57,007 nucleotides of DNA from Tissierellia bacterium (lineage in GTDB: Bacteria; Bacillota; Clostridia; Tissierellales; Tepidimicrobiaceae), in contig JAAYHM010000043.1 of the NCBI GenBank assembly GCA_012735405.1, forward strand, positions 1 to 57,007, read 5' to 3'. Under the pieces are notes generated by a model. That model was not told the origin of the DNA, made no database searches, and saw only the letters and a list, made by a program, of their open reading frames with translations. Numbering within the stretch: position 1 is the first letter of the stretch; each line of letters begins with the position of its first letter. The position numbers were made by a program, and so were the translations under genes. Positions 27,926-36,712 of this stretch are shown here, piece by piece.

Positions 27926-29152
27926 TTATTTACTGGCAGAATTTTTGCCTGCTACATAACCTGAGGACCAAGCCCATTGAAGATTAAATCCGCCACAATC
28001 CCCGTCTACATCTACAATTTCCCCTGCAAAATACAAGCCTTTGACCAGCTTAGACTCCATTGTAGTATTGTTTATTTCATCAGTCTTTACCCCTCCAGCT
28101 GTAACTTGGGCACTATCCCAGGATTTACTGCCTATTATATTAAATCTAAAATCTGTAAGTATATTAGATATTTTTCTTATTTCCTCTTTTGATATATGGG
28201 CAATAAGTTTATTTTTATCAACTCCAATCTCCTTTAGCATGGGAATTATAAGCCTTTTATTTATAAGTCCTATTAAAGCTCTTTCTATTGTTTTTTTAGG
28301 CATAAAGGAAAATCTGTAGTGTAAGTATTTTTCCAACTCTTCCTTGTTCTTGTCCTTTATTATGACTATTTTTAATTCTGGTTTTTTACCTTCATAAAGC
28401 AGTTTATTTGCTATACGGCTTATTTGTAAAATAGGGGGACCGGATATGCCATAATTAGTAAAGAGTATATCCCCTTCCTCCCTTCTTATAAGCATATTTT
28501 CATCATACAGTTCTGCAACACCTACTATCTTTACCCCATCAACTTTTTTGAAAAAATTCCCTTCTAATTTTAATTGAACTAAGCCTGGGAAAACATATTC
28601 TATGGTGTGTCCTAATTTTTCTGCCAGTTTATAACCATTTCCATCGGAACCTGTATTAGGAGCAGCCTTGCCTCCTGTAGCTAAAATAATCCTATCTCCA
28701 GTAAATTTCCTTCCATCCTCTAAAGTTACTGAGAATTTATTAGCTTTTTTAGATATGTCTGTTACAAAGGCTTCAGTTATTACTTCAATTCCTAGGTATT
28801 CTAATTCAAACCTCAGTACATCCAGGACACTGGAACTTTGTAAGGACATAGGATAAACCCTGCCATTTTCTTCGATGTAAGGGGTTATGCCCAGTCTTTC
28901 AAAAAAATCAATAGTATCATATACATTAAACTGGGACAAGGGGCTATAGGGAAACTTTGGATTCTTCCCATGGTAATTATCTATTGATAAATTTATATTG
29001 GTATAATTACACCTGCCATTGCCAGTGGCCAGTATCTTTCTTCCAACCCTATTATTCCTTTCAAAAATGGTTACATCTGCTCCATGTTTTTTGGCTGATA
29101 TAGAAGCCATCATGCCTGCTGCTCCTCCACCAATTACCAACACCTTAAGCAT
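27926..29152 (-). CDS. FAD/NAD(P)-dependent oxidoreductase, HI0933/YhiN family
   Basis: A flavoprotein of about 408 aa. The N-terminal dinucleotide-binding motif is VIGGGAAGMMASI with a Gly-rich loop, followed by VGRKILATGNGRCNYTN, typical of the HI0933 family, and TGGKAAPNTGSDGNGY near residue 170. A closing FAGEIVDVDGDCGGFNLQWA completes the FAD site. Frame opens at 29173, but GAGGAGA favours the ATG at 29152. Function is uncertain; it may act on RNA or quinone-like substrates, which is not established. Confidence 0.88.
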   Translation of the reverse strand: MLKVLVIGGGAAGMMASISAKKHGADVTIFERNNRVGRKILATGNGRCNYTNINLSIDNYHGKNPKFPYSPLSQFNVYDTIDFFERLGITPYIEENGRVYPMSLQSSSVLDVLRFELEYLGIEVITEAFVTDISKKANKFSVTLEDGRKFTGDRIILATGGKAAPNTGSDGNGYKLAEKLGHTIEYVFPGLVQLKLEGNFFKKVDGVKIVGVAELYDENMLIRREEGDILFTNYGISGPPILQISRIANKLLYEGKKPELKIVIIKDKNKEELEKYLHYRFSFMPKKTIERALIGLINKRLIIPMLKEIGVDKNKLIAHISKEEIRKISNILTDFRFNIIGSKSWDSAQVTAGGVKTDEINNTTMESKLVKGLYFAGEIVDVDGDCGGFNLQWAWSSGYVAGKNSASK

Positions 29153-29222
29153 AAAAATCTTCTCCTCGTACAAATTACATACCTAATTTTTTATTTTATA
29201 CCTTATTTAATAATTTGTCTAA

Positions 29223-29270
29223 CATAATATTAAAAGCCTATCTTAATTAAGATAGGCTTTTAATATTATG
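29223..29270 (-). terminator. 48-bp perfect palindrome, terminator of the uracil permease gene
   Basis: Arms TATTAAAAGCCTATCTTAAT and complement meet with no spacer, within a palindrome running unbroken from 29223 to 29270. It ends 3 bases from the permease stop codon, so it is probably its terminator. Confidence 0.85.
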
Positions 29271-29272
29271 GA

Positions 29273-30526
29273 TTATTTTTTCTTTCTATTTAGGATGATG
29301 TTTAGTACCACCCCAACTATTGCTGCAAAGCTCAACCCTGATATGCTTACTGATTCATTTATAGGGATTCCTACAGTTATCCCCAACTTACTTTCAATAA
29401 GACCGCTTCCAAGGCCAAGTAATAAAATAGTTCCCATTACTATTATATTTTTCCAGTTAAGCTCTACTTTGCTTGTTTTTATGGTTCTAAAACCTACTAA
29501 GGCTATCATGCTAAATAGCATAAAGCTTATTCCGCCCATTACAGAGTTGGGTATGGTAGTTAGTACTGTACCTAATTTTGATATAAATCCTAGGGCTATA
29601 GCAAATACGGCAGTCAATCTCAATACTGATGGGTCATAGTTCTTAGTTATGGCAAGAACTCCTGTATTTTCCCCATAGGTTGTATTGGCAGGGCCTCCAA
29701 CTAATGCAGCTACTGTTGTTGCCAAACCATCTCCCAGTAAAGTCCTATTTAAGCCTGGATCTTCTATAAAGTTTTTACCTACTACCTGTCCATTAGTTGT
29801 TATATCTCCCAGGTGTTCCATAAATACTGCCAATACTACCGGTGCTATTATGGCTATGGCACCTATATCAAATTTGGGAAGGGTGAAATTTGGCACAGAT
29901 AAAACCGGTGCTTCTAAAATTGGGCTTGTATCCACTAAACCTAAAGCCAGTGAAATTATATATCCTGCTGTTACAGCTATTAAAATTCCCAATTGCTTTA
30001 CAAATCCTTTTCCTTTGAAGTTTATAACTAGGGCTATTCCCAGGGTCAAAGCTGCAATTACATAATTGGTGCTTGCCATATCCAGGGCTGTCGGTATTAA
30101 ATTAAGTCCAATTACTATAATCATAGGTCCTATTACCTGACTGGGTAAATATCTTTGAATTCTTTCTACTCCAAATTTCTTAATGAAAAAGGACATTGCT
30201 ACATAGAGTAGCCCTGCAACAACTATGCCACCTTGGGCATAGGCTAAATCTCCATTATATAATTCCTTTACCTTTAGTATCACGGGAATAAACGCAAAGG
30301 ATGAGCCTAGAAACACAGGTACCTTTCCATAGCTACATAGGTGAAATATTAAGGTTCCCAGTCCAGCTGTAAAAAGTCCAACAGATATATCCATTCCAGT
30401 TAGTATGGGTACCAAAACTGTGGCACCAAACATGGCAATTAAATGTTGAAAGGCCAATACTACCTTCTTAGAGTTGTTTACCAATCTTACCTGACTTATA
30501 CTTCCTTTTAATACATTTTCAGTCAT
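29273..30526 (-). CDS. uraA: Uracil permease (NCS2 family)
   Basis: A membrane transporter of 417 aa with about 12-14 hydrophobic helices. NCS2 signatures are LAFQHLIAMFGATVLVPIL near the N-terminus, SSFAFIPVI and the AVFMEHLGDIT in the middle, and a Gly-rich GGPANTTYGENTGVLAIT. It most likely imports uracil by proton symport. Uracil rather than xanthine is supported by the PyrR-type leader just upstream. AAAGGAGG precedes the start but sits inside a possible regulatory hairpin. Confidence 0.92.
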   Translation of the reverse strand: MTENVLKGSISQVRLVNNSKKVVLAFQHLIAMFGATVLVPILTGMDISVGLFTAGLGTLIFHLCSYGKVPVFLGSSFAFIPVILKVKELYNGDLAYAQGGIVVAGLLYVAMSFFIKKFGVERIQRYLPSQVIGPMIIVIGLNLIPTALDMASTNYVIAALTLGIALVINFKGKGFVKQLGILIAVTAGYIISLALGLVDTSPILEAPVLSVPNFTLPKFDIGAIAIIAPVVLAVFMEHLGDITTNGQVVGKNFIEDPGLNRTLLGDGLATTVAALVGGPANTTYGENTGVLAITKNYDPSVLRLTAVFAIALGFISKLGTVLTTIPNSVMGGISFMLFSMIALVGFRTIKTSKVELNWKNIIVMGTILLLGLGSGLIESKLGITVGIPINESVSISGLSFAAIVGVVLNIILNRKKK

Positions 30527-30533
30527 AAAAAAA

Positions 30534-30574
30534 CCTCCTTTTTAATTTTAAGGAGAGTTTTTTCTTCTCTCCTT
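30534..30574 (-). promoter_or_regulatory. Hairpin covering the permease ribosome binding site
   Basis: CTCTCCTT (30557-30550) can pair with AAGGAGG (30540-30534), hiding the ribosome binding site, and the following T run makes a terminator-like structure. CTCTCCTT can alternatively pair with the upstream AAGGAGAG (30574-30567), freeing it. Confidence 0.7.
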
Positions 30575-30603
30575 ATCAGTCTCTCAGTACTGATTTAAAG
30601 GAT
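30570..30603 (-). promoter_or_regulatory. PyrR-type hairpin 2 (proximal)
   Basis: Outer arms TCCTT/AAGGA and an inner CAGT/ACTG stem around a purine-rich loop. The core TCAGTACTGAGAGACTG resembles the PyrR RNA consensus ARUCCNGNGAGGYU and parallels hairpin 1. It overlaps the alternative pair that opens the ribosome binding site. Confidence 0.72.
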
Positions 30604-30622
30604 AGCTAGATTGTAATTACAT

Positions 30623-30651
30623 AAAAAAATTCTTGCTGCTAGCAAGAATTT
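30623..30651 (-). terminator. Attenuator terminator between the two PyrR hairpins
   Basis: Ten-bp perfect arms AAATTCTTGC/GCAAGAATTT followed by TTTT. Flanking strands AGATTGTGATTACA (30698-30685) and its near-complement (30621-30608) can form an alternative helix. Confidence 0.85.
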
Positions 30652-30693
30652 GACACAAGTATACACATGAACCATATACAATTTTGTAATCAC

Positions 30694-30728
30694 AATCTTG
30701 CCAGCCTCACAGGACTGATTTAAAGATT
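30694..30728 (-). promoter_or_regulatory. PyrR-type hairpin 1 (distal)
   Basis: Outer arms AATCTT/AAGATT around the core AGTCCTGTGAGGCTGGCAAG, a close match to the known PyrR-binding loop. The AAGATT arm is shared with the alternative helix, as expected for an anti-antiterminator. Confidence 0.85.
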
Positions 30729-30745
30729 AAATTTTAATTTTTTTC

Positions 30746-30774
30746 ATTATAACATGCCAGTATAGTTTATGCAA
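30746..30774 (-). promoter_or_regulatory. Promoter of the uracil permease leader
   Basis: TTGCAT (30774-30769), 17-bp spacer, TATAAT (30751-30746) on the minus strand, starting transcription just ahead of PyrR hairpin 1. Confidence 0.75.
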
Positions 30775-30860
30775 TAGTTTTTTTGATTTCCTTCTTTTGA
30801 ATAGCTCATATTTGTTTTGGGTATCAAATAATCAAAATATATACAAAGGGGTAATGTATA

Positions 30861-31373
30861 ATGAAAAGAAGAAAAGGAATTGTTACCATGGGTGGAGAGC
30901 CTGTTACTCTATTAGGCAGGGAAATAAAGGCTGGAGATAAGGCACCAAATTTTACTGTACTTAAGGGAGATTTGACTGAATATAGCCTAAAGGATGCAGG
31001 AGATAGCATAAAGATTATAAGTGTTGTTCCTTCCTTAGACACAGGTATCTGTGAATTGCAAACCCTTAAATTTAACGAAGAGGCTACTGATTTGGATAAT
31101 GTAGTAGTACTAACAATTTCTGTAGACCTACCCTTTGCACAACAAAGATTTTGTGATGCCCACAAGATAGATAAGGTGCTTGTTCTATCTGACCACAGGG
31201 ACCTATCCTTTGGTTTGAACTATGGATTTGTAATGGAAGAGCTAAGGCTACTGGCAAGGGGTATAGTTGTACTTGATAGGGACAATACAGTAAGATATGT
31301 TGAATACGTAAAAGAAGTAAAAACCCACCCTGATTATTACAAGGCTCTGGAAGAAGTAAAAAAACTATTGTAA
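30861..31373 (+). CDS. tpx: Thiol peroxidase Tpx
   Basis: A 170-aa atypical 2-Cys peroxiredoxin that reduces peroxides in the cytoplasm using thioredoxin. The peroxidatic site is SLDTGICELQ with Cys64 preceded by the conserved Thr61 and Asp60, and the resolving cysteine is Cys98 (QQRFCDAH). Length and GxAPDF-like GDKAPNFTV are typical. AAAGGGG precedes the start. It is one of two plus-strand genes and lies back to back with the permease leader; the promoter is not clear to me. Confidence 0.95.
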   Translation: MKRRKGIVTMGGEPVTLLGREIKAGDKAPNFTVLKGDLTEYSLKDAGDSIKIISVVPSLDTGICELQTLKFNEEATDLDNVVVLTISVDLPFAQQRFCDAHKIDKVLVLSDHRDLSFGLNYGFVMEELRLLARGIVVLDRDNTVRYVEYVKEVKTHPDYYKALEEVKKLL

Positions 31374-31381
31374 ACTATTGT

Positions 31382-31423
31382 AAAATAAGCCAATATAGCT
31401 TCTAAGCTATATTGGCTTATTTT
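31382..31423. terminator. Bidirectional terminator between tpx and the DUF523 gene
   Basis: A perfect 20-bp stem (arms start AAAATAAGCC and end GGCTTATTTT) with a 2-base centre. Each strand leaves a T-rich tail, and the stem includes the stop codon of the convergent DUF523 gene. Confidence 0.9.
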
Positions 31424-31839
31424 ATAATATCAGACTCCTCTATGACCTTTAAGCCATTTTTAATCAACAAGTCTGCCGTTATGCCATTGCCATCCCTCAG
31501 GCTGCCAGAAAAGGTCCCGTCATATACCTTTCCATACCCGCAGGAGGGGCTTCTTTCTTTTAAAATAGCCAGCTTACAATGGTAAAATTTTGCAAGCTTT
31601 AATACTTCTTCTGCCCCCCTTTTATAGTTTTCAGTCACATCCTTCCCACCTTTGGTAATTACCCTGTCTCCCACTATCTCTGCAGGCTCTCGTGGAGTTG
31701 GAAGCCCCCCAAATATTTCAGGGCATACAGGAATTAGGTCATATTTATCTTTCAGGGAAGCTATCTCTTCCATAAACTTACTTCCTCCATCATACCTGCA
31801 ATTTACTCCCAATAAACAGGCACTGATTAAAACATACAT
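31417..31839 (-). CDS. DUF523-domain protein
   Basis: A 140-aa protein of the DUF523 family (YbbK-like). The family signature SACLLGVNCRYDGG is at the N-terminus and CPEIFGGLPTPREPAEI follows, then KERSPSCGYG. Conserved cysteines suggest metal or sulfur chemistry, but no reaction is known to me. The open frame reaches 31869; AAAGGAGG points to the ATG at 31839, which leaves one base between it and the upstream regulator gene, so both share a transcript. Confidence 0.86.
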   Translation of the reverse strand: MYVLISACLLGVNCRYDGGSKFMEEIASLKDKYDLIPVCPEIFGGLPTPREPAEIVGDRVITKGGKDVTENYKRGAEEVLKLAKFYHCKLAILKERSPSCGYGKVYDGTFSGSLRDGNGITADLLIKNGLKVIEESDIIK

Positions 31840-31840
31840 A

Positions 31841-33295
31841 CTATGCCTCCTTTTGTATCTTAATACCATACTTTTTGGCCTTTCTAACTACATTTGATTG
31901 GTCAATTTTTAAAATTTTTGCAGCTTCCCTAGTGCTTTTAGTACTTCTTATAGCATTTTCTAATATACTCTTTTCAATCTCACTAAGTATCTCCTTTAAA
32001 CCTTTATTCTCATGTGTTTGATTTACTTCTTTATCTTTGCCATTGTGTAAAATATTCAAAACTTCATCATGATATATTAACTGGGAGGGTTGACTTATTA
32101 TTATAAGCCTTTCTATAAAATGTTGTAACTCTCGAACATTACCCGGCCATCTATATTCTTGCAGCAAAGATATTGCCTTATCAGTCAAGGCAACATTTTT
32201 TGAATACTTTTCATTGTATATGCTTAAAAAATGGCTTATAAGTAATGGAATATCTTCTGTTCTTTCCCTTAGGGGAGGAACATGAATTTTAAAAACATTG
32301 AGCCTATAGTATAGGGCTTCATTGAATTTCCCTTCGTCTACCAGCCTGCGTAAGTCCTTGCTGGTACAGGCTATAATTCTAACATCTGTTTTTACAGGTT
32401 TTTTTGAACCAACCCTGGTTATTTCCTTGAATTGTATAGCCCTTAAAAGCTTTGGCTGCAATTCATAAGGCATTTCATCAATTTCATCCAATAGCAGGGT
32501 ACCTCCGTTGGCCTCCTCAAATACTCCCTTCTTTCCATTTTCTGAAGCCCCTGTAAAGGCTCCTTTTTCATATCCAAAAAGTTCTGCCTCTGCTAAATTC
32601 TTTGGTATGGCAGCACAATTGATCTTTACAAACTTTTCCTTACTTCTACTGCTGTTTTTATGTATTTTGTTAGCTACTACTTCCTTGCCAACTCCTGTTT
32701 CCCCTGTTATAAGTACTGTAGTATCAAAGGGAGCTACTCTTAAAATATAATATATTAGATTTTTAATTACTGCACTCTTGCCAATTAAATTTAGATTGGC
32801 TTCTTGTCTAGCCAAAATATCTGAATACCTTACATCTGAACTGTTATCATATTTGCTGGAGTAAACTTCACCAGGCTCTGGATGAAAATCTTTGACACTG
32901 CTTATATCTATTAGAAATACAATAACCTTGTTTATGTGCCCCTGGTAGTCCAGGGTATACATAGAGTAGGAAAGGGTTGTCTTTCCTGTTTTTTCAAATT
33001 TTACTATAGAATACAGCTCATTTTTTTTACTTAAAACTATTTTCAAGTCCTTAATTAGATTTTCTGAACCTATTCCAAGAATATCTTCCTTTTTACAGCC
33101 AGCTAGGCTACAATATCCATCATTTACATACTCAACAAAACCATTGCTATCTATAATAATAATCCCTTCCTTAAGGTGTTCTCCAATTATTCTAATATCA
33201 AATTCTTTTAAATTGCTATAATCATCAATAATCTTCTTAAAACCGCAATCAAGCTTATTATTTATTTTTTTATCCCCCTTTTCCTTTATCCCCAT
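31841..33295 (-). CDS. Sigma-54-dependent transcriptional activator (PAS-AAA-Fis)
   Basis: A 484-aa enhancer-binding activator. A PAS-like sensor covers about 36-145 (GIIIIDSNGFVEYVND). The AAA+ domain (about 165-400) has Walker A GETGVGKEVVA, GAFTGA, which is needed to contact sigma-54, and LLLDEIDEMP. The C-terminal Fis-type helix-turn-helix has STREAAKILKIDQSNVVRKA. It is the last-but-one gene of the AOR cluster and likely activates the sigma-54 promoter at 37761. Its own promoter is of sigma-A type. The signal sensed by the PAS domain is unknown. Confidence 0.93.
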   Translation of the reverse strand: MGIKEKGDKKINNKLDCGFKKIIDDYSNLKEFDIRIIGEHLKEGIIIIDSNGFVEYVNDGYCSLAGCKKEDILGIGSENLIKDLKIVLSKKNELYSIVKFEKTGKTTLSYSMYTLDYQGHINKVIVFLIDISSVKDFHPEPGEVYSSKYDNSSDVRYSDILARQEANLNLIGKSAVIKNLIYYILRVAPFDTTVLITGETGVGKEVVANKIHKNSSRSKEKFVKINCAAIPKNLAEAELFGYEKGAFTGASENGKKGVFEEANGGTLLLDEIDEMPYELQPKLLRAIQFKEITRVGSKKPVKTDVRIIACTSKDLRRLVDEGKFNEALYYRLNVFKIHVPPLRERTEDIPLLISHFLSIYNEKYSKNVALTDKAISLLQEYRWPGNVRELQHFIERLIIISQPSQLIYHDEVLNILHNGKDKEVNQTHENKGLKEILSEIEKSILENAIRSTKSTREAAKILKIDQSNVVRKAKKYGIKIQKEA

Positions 33296-33333
33296 TAAAA
33301 GCCCCCCTCTTCAAATAAAGTGTTTGTAAAAAT

Positions 33334-33362
33334 ATTATATATTATTAAGATAATTGTGACAA
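33334..33362 (-). promoter_or_regulatory. Sigma-A promoter of the sigma-54 activator
   Basis: TTGTCA (33362-33357), 17-bp spacer, TATAAT (33339-33334). The activator is thus made independently of the operon it probably controls. Confidence 0.8.
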
Positions 33363-33364
33363 TT

Positions 33365-33394
33365 AAAAAAGGGCTACTTAATTTTAAGTAGCCC
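33365..33394 (-). terminator. Terminator of the aldehyde oxidoreductase gene
   Basis: Arms GGGCTACTTA/TAAGTAGCCC and TTTTTT tail on the minus strand. Confidence 0.92.
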
Positions 33395-33400
33395 AAATTA

Positions 33401-35266
33401 TTATGCCAATGCTTCCTCCCCATATAGAGCTTTAATGACTTCTTTTAATCCTAATTTTTGCAGTAGTTCTAGAGAGGGTTTGCCAGTTTCCATATCCCAG
33501 CCTACATTTGCAAAGAACATGCGTGCAAGTTTATCTACATCTACAGTAACTCCCTCTAGTGGTCCTGCAGTCAAAGGTGGTTTGCCTAGGGCACGATCTG
33601 AAATAGTAAGGTCTGAGGGTTTAATTCCTTCCCTTACATTAAAGGCATGGCGCATATTAAGAATACGCAATCCAGTTATAAAGTTGTCTTGACCCAGGAA
33701 ACGTCTGCCTGTTACTGCCTGAATATATTCGTTTTCTATTCCTTGGGGTGCCGCTATGCTCATAAACATGCAAAAACCTGCACTATTTATAATTTCTTGA
33801 CCAGCAGTCAACATAACATCCAAAAATCCTCCTACGTCATAATTATATTTATCTCCCGGATATGCCCCCATCATTTGAGGTGCACCTGCCCCACCTTTTA
33901 CGTGTCGACCTGGTGTGGGGTCATATTTGTATGTTCTGGCCAAGCCTGGTGCAAACCTTGGGTCATGCATTGGAAGCTCAATTCCCGATGCAACTTGCAG
34001 GTATTCTTCCCCCTTTCCAAAATGCCTGGCTGCATACTGGGAACCATTAGCTAAAATAGCTCCAATCCCTTCTCCCTTAGCCATTTTTTCCATTATTGCT
34101 ACTATGGCTTCTCCATTGCCCCAGGTCAAATCAATGCCATCTAATTCTTCCCTTGTTAGCACCCCTTCATTATAGCATTCCATAGCCCATGCTATGGTCA
34201 TACCTGCAGATATGGTATCAAAACCAGCCCTATTGCATATTTCATTACATTTCAATATAGCATCCATTTCATCACATAGAAGGGTACTGCCAAAGGATGC
34301 TGCTGTTTCATATTCTGGACGCTCTGTCTCCTCCAGTGGCCATCTTCCGTCATCTACCTTCAATTCAGCCCCACATCCTAGAGGACAGTTATGACAGGCA
34401 TATTTTCTGGTTTTATATTTTTCTAATACCTGGGCTCCTACCTTTTGAGCACTTTCTTCACCAAAATCTACAATTCCTACTCCACCCCAGTTTTTAACTG
34501 GTGAGTCACCACTTAAGGCAGATGCAGCTGTGCCAACTCCTGTTCCAAAAGTACCGAATCCCTGGGCAGCAGGATTATCCTTCATTGCTTCAACTATCCT
34601 TTTATTTATCTCCAGTACCTTTTCAGGGTCTGCAACCTTAATTTCCTGCGTACCATGAACTGCAATAGCTTTTAGTTTCTTGGAACCCATTACAGCCCCA
34701 CCGCCACCTCTTCCTGGTGCCCTATGCCCATCATTTATTGGGCAGGATATTAAAGACTGTCTCTCTCCTGCAGGTCCAATGGCTACAACACGTACTTTTG
34801 GATCCGTTTCGGATTTTAATGCCTCCCAGACTTCCTTACAGTCCATGCCCCATAGGTGGGATGCATCTCTAATTTCTACCTTACCATCATTAATCCAAAT
34901 ATATACTGGTTTTTCTGCTATTCCTGAAATAAATACTGCATCATAACCAGCCTTCTTAAGCTCAGGCCCGAAGTAGCCTCCTGAGTTGGCATCATTCCAA
35001 CCACCTGTAACTGGGGACTTGTGCACTATAGTATACCTTCCGCTGAATAGGGTTCTAGTCGCAGTAACAGGTCCTGTTACAAAGCCCAGTATATTTTCTG
35101 GTCCCAATGGATCAGCCCCTGCTGGCATCATATCATATAGTATTTTGGCACCGATGCCATATCCCCCAAGGAAATTTTCAGCTAGTTCCTGTGTAAGTTC
35201 CTTTTCCTCTATTTTATTATTTGTAAGGTCTACAAATAGCATCTTGCCTGCATAGCCATATAACAT
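33401..35266 (-). CDS. aor: Tungsten-type aldehyde ferredoxin oxidoreductase (AOR)
   Basis: An enzyme of 621 aa of the AOR family, interconverting aldehydes and acids with ferredoxin. The family pattern includes GYAGKMLFVDLTNN at the start, GGYGIGAKILYDMMP, FVTGPVTATRTLFSGRYTIV and SGGYFGPELKKAGYDA. An iron-sulfur triplet CxxCxxxC reads CHNCPLGC near residue 295. Whether it uses tungsten or molybdenum is inferred from the family. The frame opens at 35323; AAAGGAGG favours the ATG at 35266 (MLYGYAGK). It is the last gene of a sigma-54-driven operon. Confidence 0.95.
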   Translation of the reverse strand: MLYGYAGKMLFVDLTNNKIEEKELTQELAENFLGGYGIGAKILYDMMPAGADPLGPENILGFVTGPVTATRTLFSGRYTIVHKSPVTGGWNDANSGGYFGPELKKAGYDAVFISGIAEKPVYIWINDGKVEIRDASHLWGMDCKEVWEALKSETDPKVRVVAIGPAGERQSLISCPINDGHRAPGRGGGGAVMGSKKLKAIAVHGTQEIKVADPEKVLEINKRIVEAMKDNPAAQGFGTFGTGVGTAASALSGDSPVKNWGGVGIVDFGEESAQKVGAQVLEKYKTRKYACHNCPLGCGAELKVDDGRWPLEETERPEYETAASFGSTLLCDEMDAILKCNEICNRAGFDTISAGMTIAWAMECYNEGVLTREELDGIDLTWGNGEAIVAIMEKMAKGEGIGAILANGSQYAARHFGKGEEYLQVASGIELPMHDPRFAPGLARTYKYDPTPGRHVKGGAGAPQMMGAYPGDKYNYDVGGFLDVMLTAGQEIINSAGFCMFMSIAAPQGIENEYIQAVTGRRFLGQDNFITGLRILNMRHAFNVREGIKPSDLTISDRALGKPPLTAGPLEGVTVDVDKLARMFFANVGWDMETGKPSLELLQKLGLKEVIKALYGEEALA

Positions 35267-35306
35267 GCCATTACCTCCTTTTAATTTAGCATTATGAAAT
35301 TTATGA

Positions 35307-36683
35307 TTATACCTCTGATTCAACCACTTCTACCTTTCCTTTAGGTCTAATGTTTAACTCTCCTAATGACAATCTTGGCAATTCATAACAGTAGTCACCT
35401 GGATCCCAATCTATTTTGCCTATAGCTTCCCTGTGTACATATCCAAAGGGATTTCCTGGACCATAGGGTGGGAATATAAATTCATTTGCATCTGCTGGCT
35501 CAGAAGTAATTAATTCATATTCAGTTGTACCAATTCCATTAAATACCGCAGCATTCAATTGTTGCCATTGACTTTGTTTTGCCATACTGGAGCAATTTGT
35601 AAATCTTTCTGTATTTGGCTCACTAAATCCATATTCATCTGCCAATGAACCTGGCATTCCATCAACGGCCTCAGCAGCTTCCATACAAGCCATATCTATG
35701 GCTACAGGGTCCTTTGAAGCAAATACTCCAATATTTGGTACCAGTGGTCTATCGTGGAAGCTAGCACAGTCACACCATGGACTTATATCAAATGCATAAT
35801 TCAAATACAGCATCTTATCCTTGCCTATTGCATTGATAATGCCAGCTGCAGAGTCAGCAATTGTTGGTGCCCAGCTTGGTAAAATATCTAGAGGCAGGTT
35901 AAACATACCAGACATCATAGTTGGCCCCATACATGCTCCACATAGTATACATTTTTCTGTATCGAATGCAAGTGCATTTCCATCATAACTAAATGCATCT
36001 ACTGGACAGCTCTTGATTAAATTGTCAAGTACATTGGGTCTCGGCCCTTCGGCTATTTTCTTAACAGCCTCCTGATTAATAGTCCAATTTTTAATGCCAA
36101 GTACAGGATGATTGAAGAAATGTGTTGTGAGCTTACCACGTGGAGATGCCATTCCTATACCTACATTTTTGATTGCTCCTCCATATACTCCCATAGGATG
36201 GCCTTTGAAGTGTGAAACTACAATTACTGCATCAAATTCCAGTATCTTTCTGCCCATAAATGTATGCTTCATATATACGCCATTTGGTATTTCTACTTTT
36301 ACATCATCTTCACCATATTCACCATCACAGATCCAAACTGGACAGCCTAATGTTTCTTCGTTAAAACCATGTCTAGATACACATTTAAGATGATCCTCTG
36401 CATAGGCACGTGCTGAATATTCACTGAAAATTGCAGTATTGCAATCAAAAACTACCGGTCTTCCCCCTAGTCTTTGCACTTCTTCAACAATTGCTTTAAC
36501 CCAGTGAGGACGAAGATTTAGAGCATTTCCATACTCTCCCATGTGGGTCTTTATGCCTACTAAATCCCCCTTTTTAAATAATGTCTCAATACCAGCATCT
36601 CTTAATAGTTTCACTGCCTTAAATGGGATACTGTCTTGAACACCACCAGCCCGGTCATCCATAAAATAGACCTTAGATACCAT
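35307..36683 (-). CDS. DUF362-domain iron-sulfur protein
   Basis: A DUF362 protein of 458 aa. N-terminal features are KKGDLVGIKTHMGEYGN near residue 40, then VVVSHFKGHPMGVYGGAIKN-type sequence near 155, a ferredoxin-like CILCGAC preceded by SCPVDAF, WCDC near 305, and a C-terminal DPVAIDMACMEAA. Such cysteines may hold an FeS cluster. DUF362 proteins often neighbour anaerobic redox enzymes; the role in AOR maturation or electron transfer is only inferred. It sits 40 bases upstream of the AOR gene in the same operon. Confidence 0.85.
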   Translation of the reverse strand: MVSKVYFMDDRAGGVQDSIPFKAVKLLRDAGIETLFKKGDLVGIKTHMGEYGNALNLRPHWVKAIVEEVQRLGGRPVVFDCNTAIFSEYSARAYAEDHLKCVSRHGFNEETLGCPVWICDGEYGEDDVKVEIPNGVYMKHTFMGRKILEFDAVIVVSHFKGHPMGVYGGAIKNVGIGMASPRGKLTTHFFNHPVLGIKNWTINQEAVKKIAEGPRPNVLDNLIKSCPVDAFSYDGNALAFDTEKCILCGACMGPTMMSGMFNLPLDILPSWAPTIADSAAGIINAIGKDKMLYLNYAFDISPWCDCASFHDRPLVPNIGVFASKDPVAIDMACMEAAEAVDGMPGSLADEYGFSEPNTERFTNCSSMAKQSQWQQLNAAVFNGIGTTEYELITSEPADANEFIFPPYGPGNPFGYVHREAIGKIDWDPGDYCYELPRLSLGELNIRPKGKVEVVESEV

Positions 36684-36712
36684 TCACAATTCCCCCTTTA
36701 CTTAATATTTAT

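Noticed and set aside
30824-31165. Minus-strand frame across tpx
   Set aside because: tpx on the plus strand has catalytic cysteines and a ribosome binding site; this is its shadow.
33647-34054. Plus-strand frame inside the AOR gene rich in Cys and His
   Set aside because: It is antisense to a well-supported enzyme and its composition comes from that gene.
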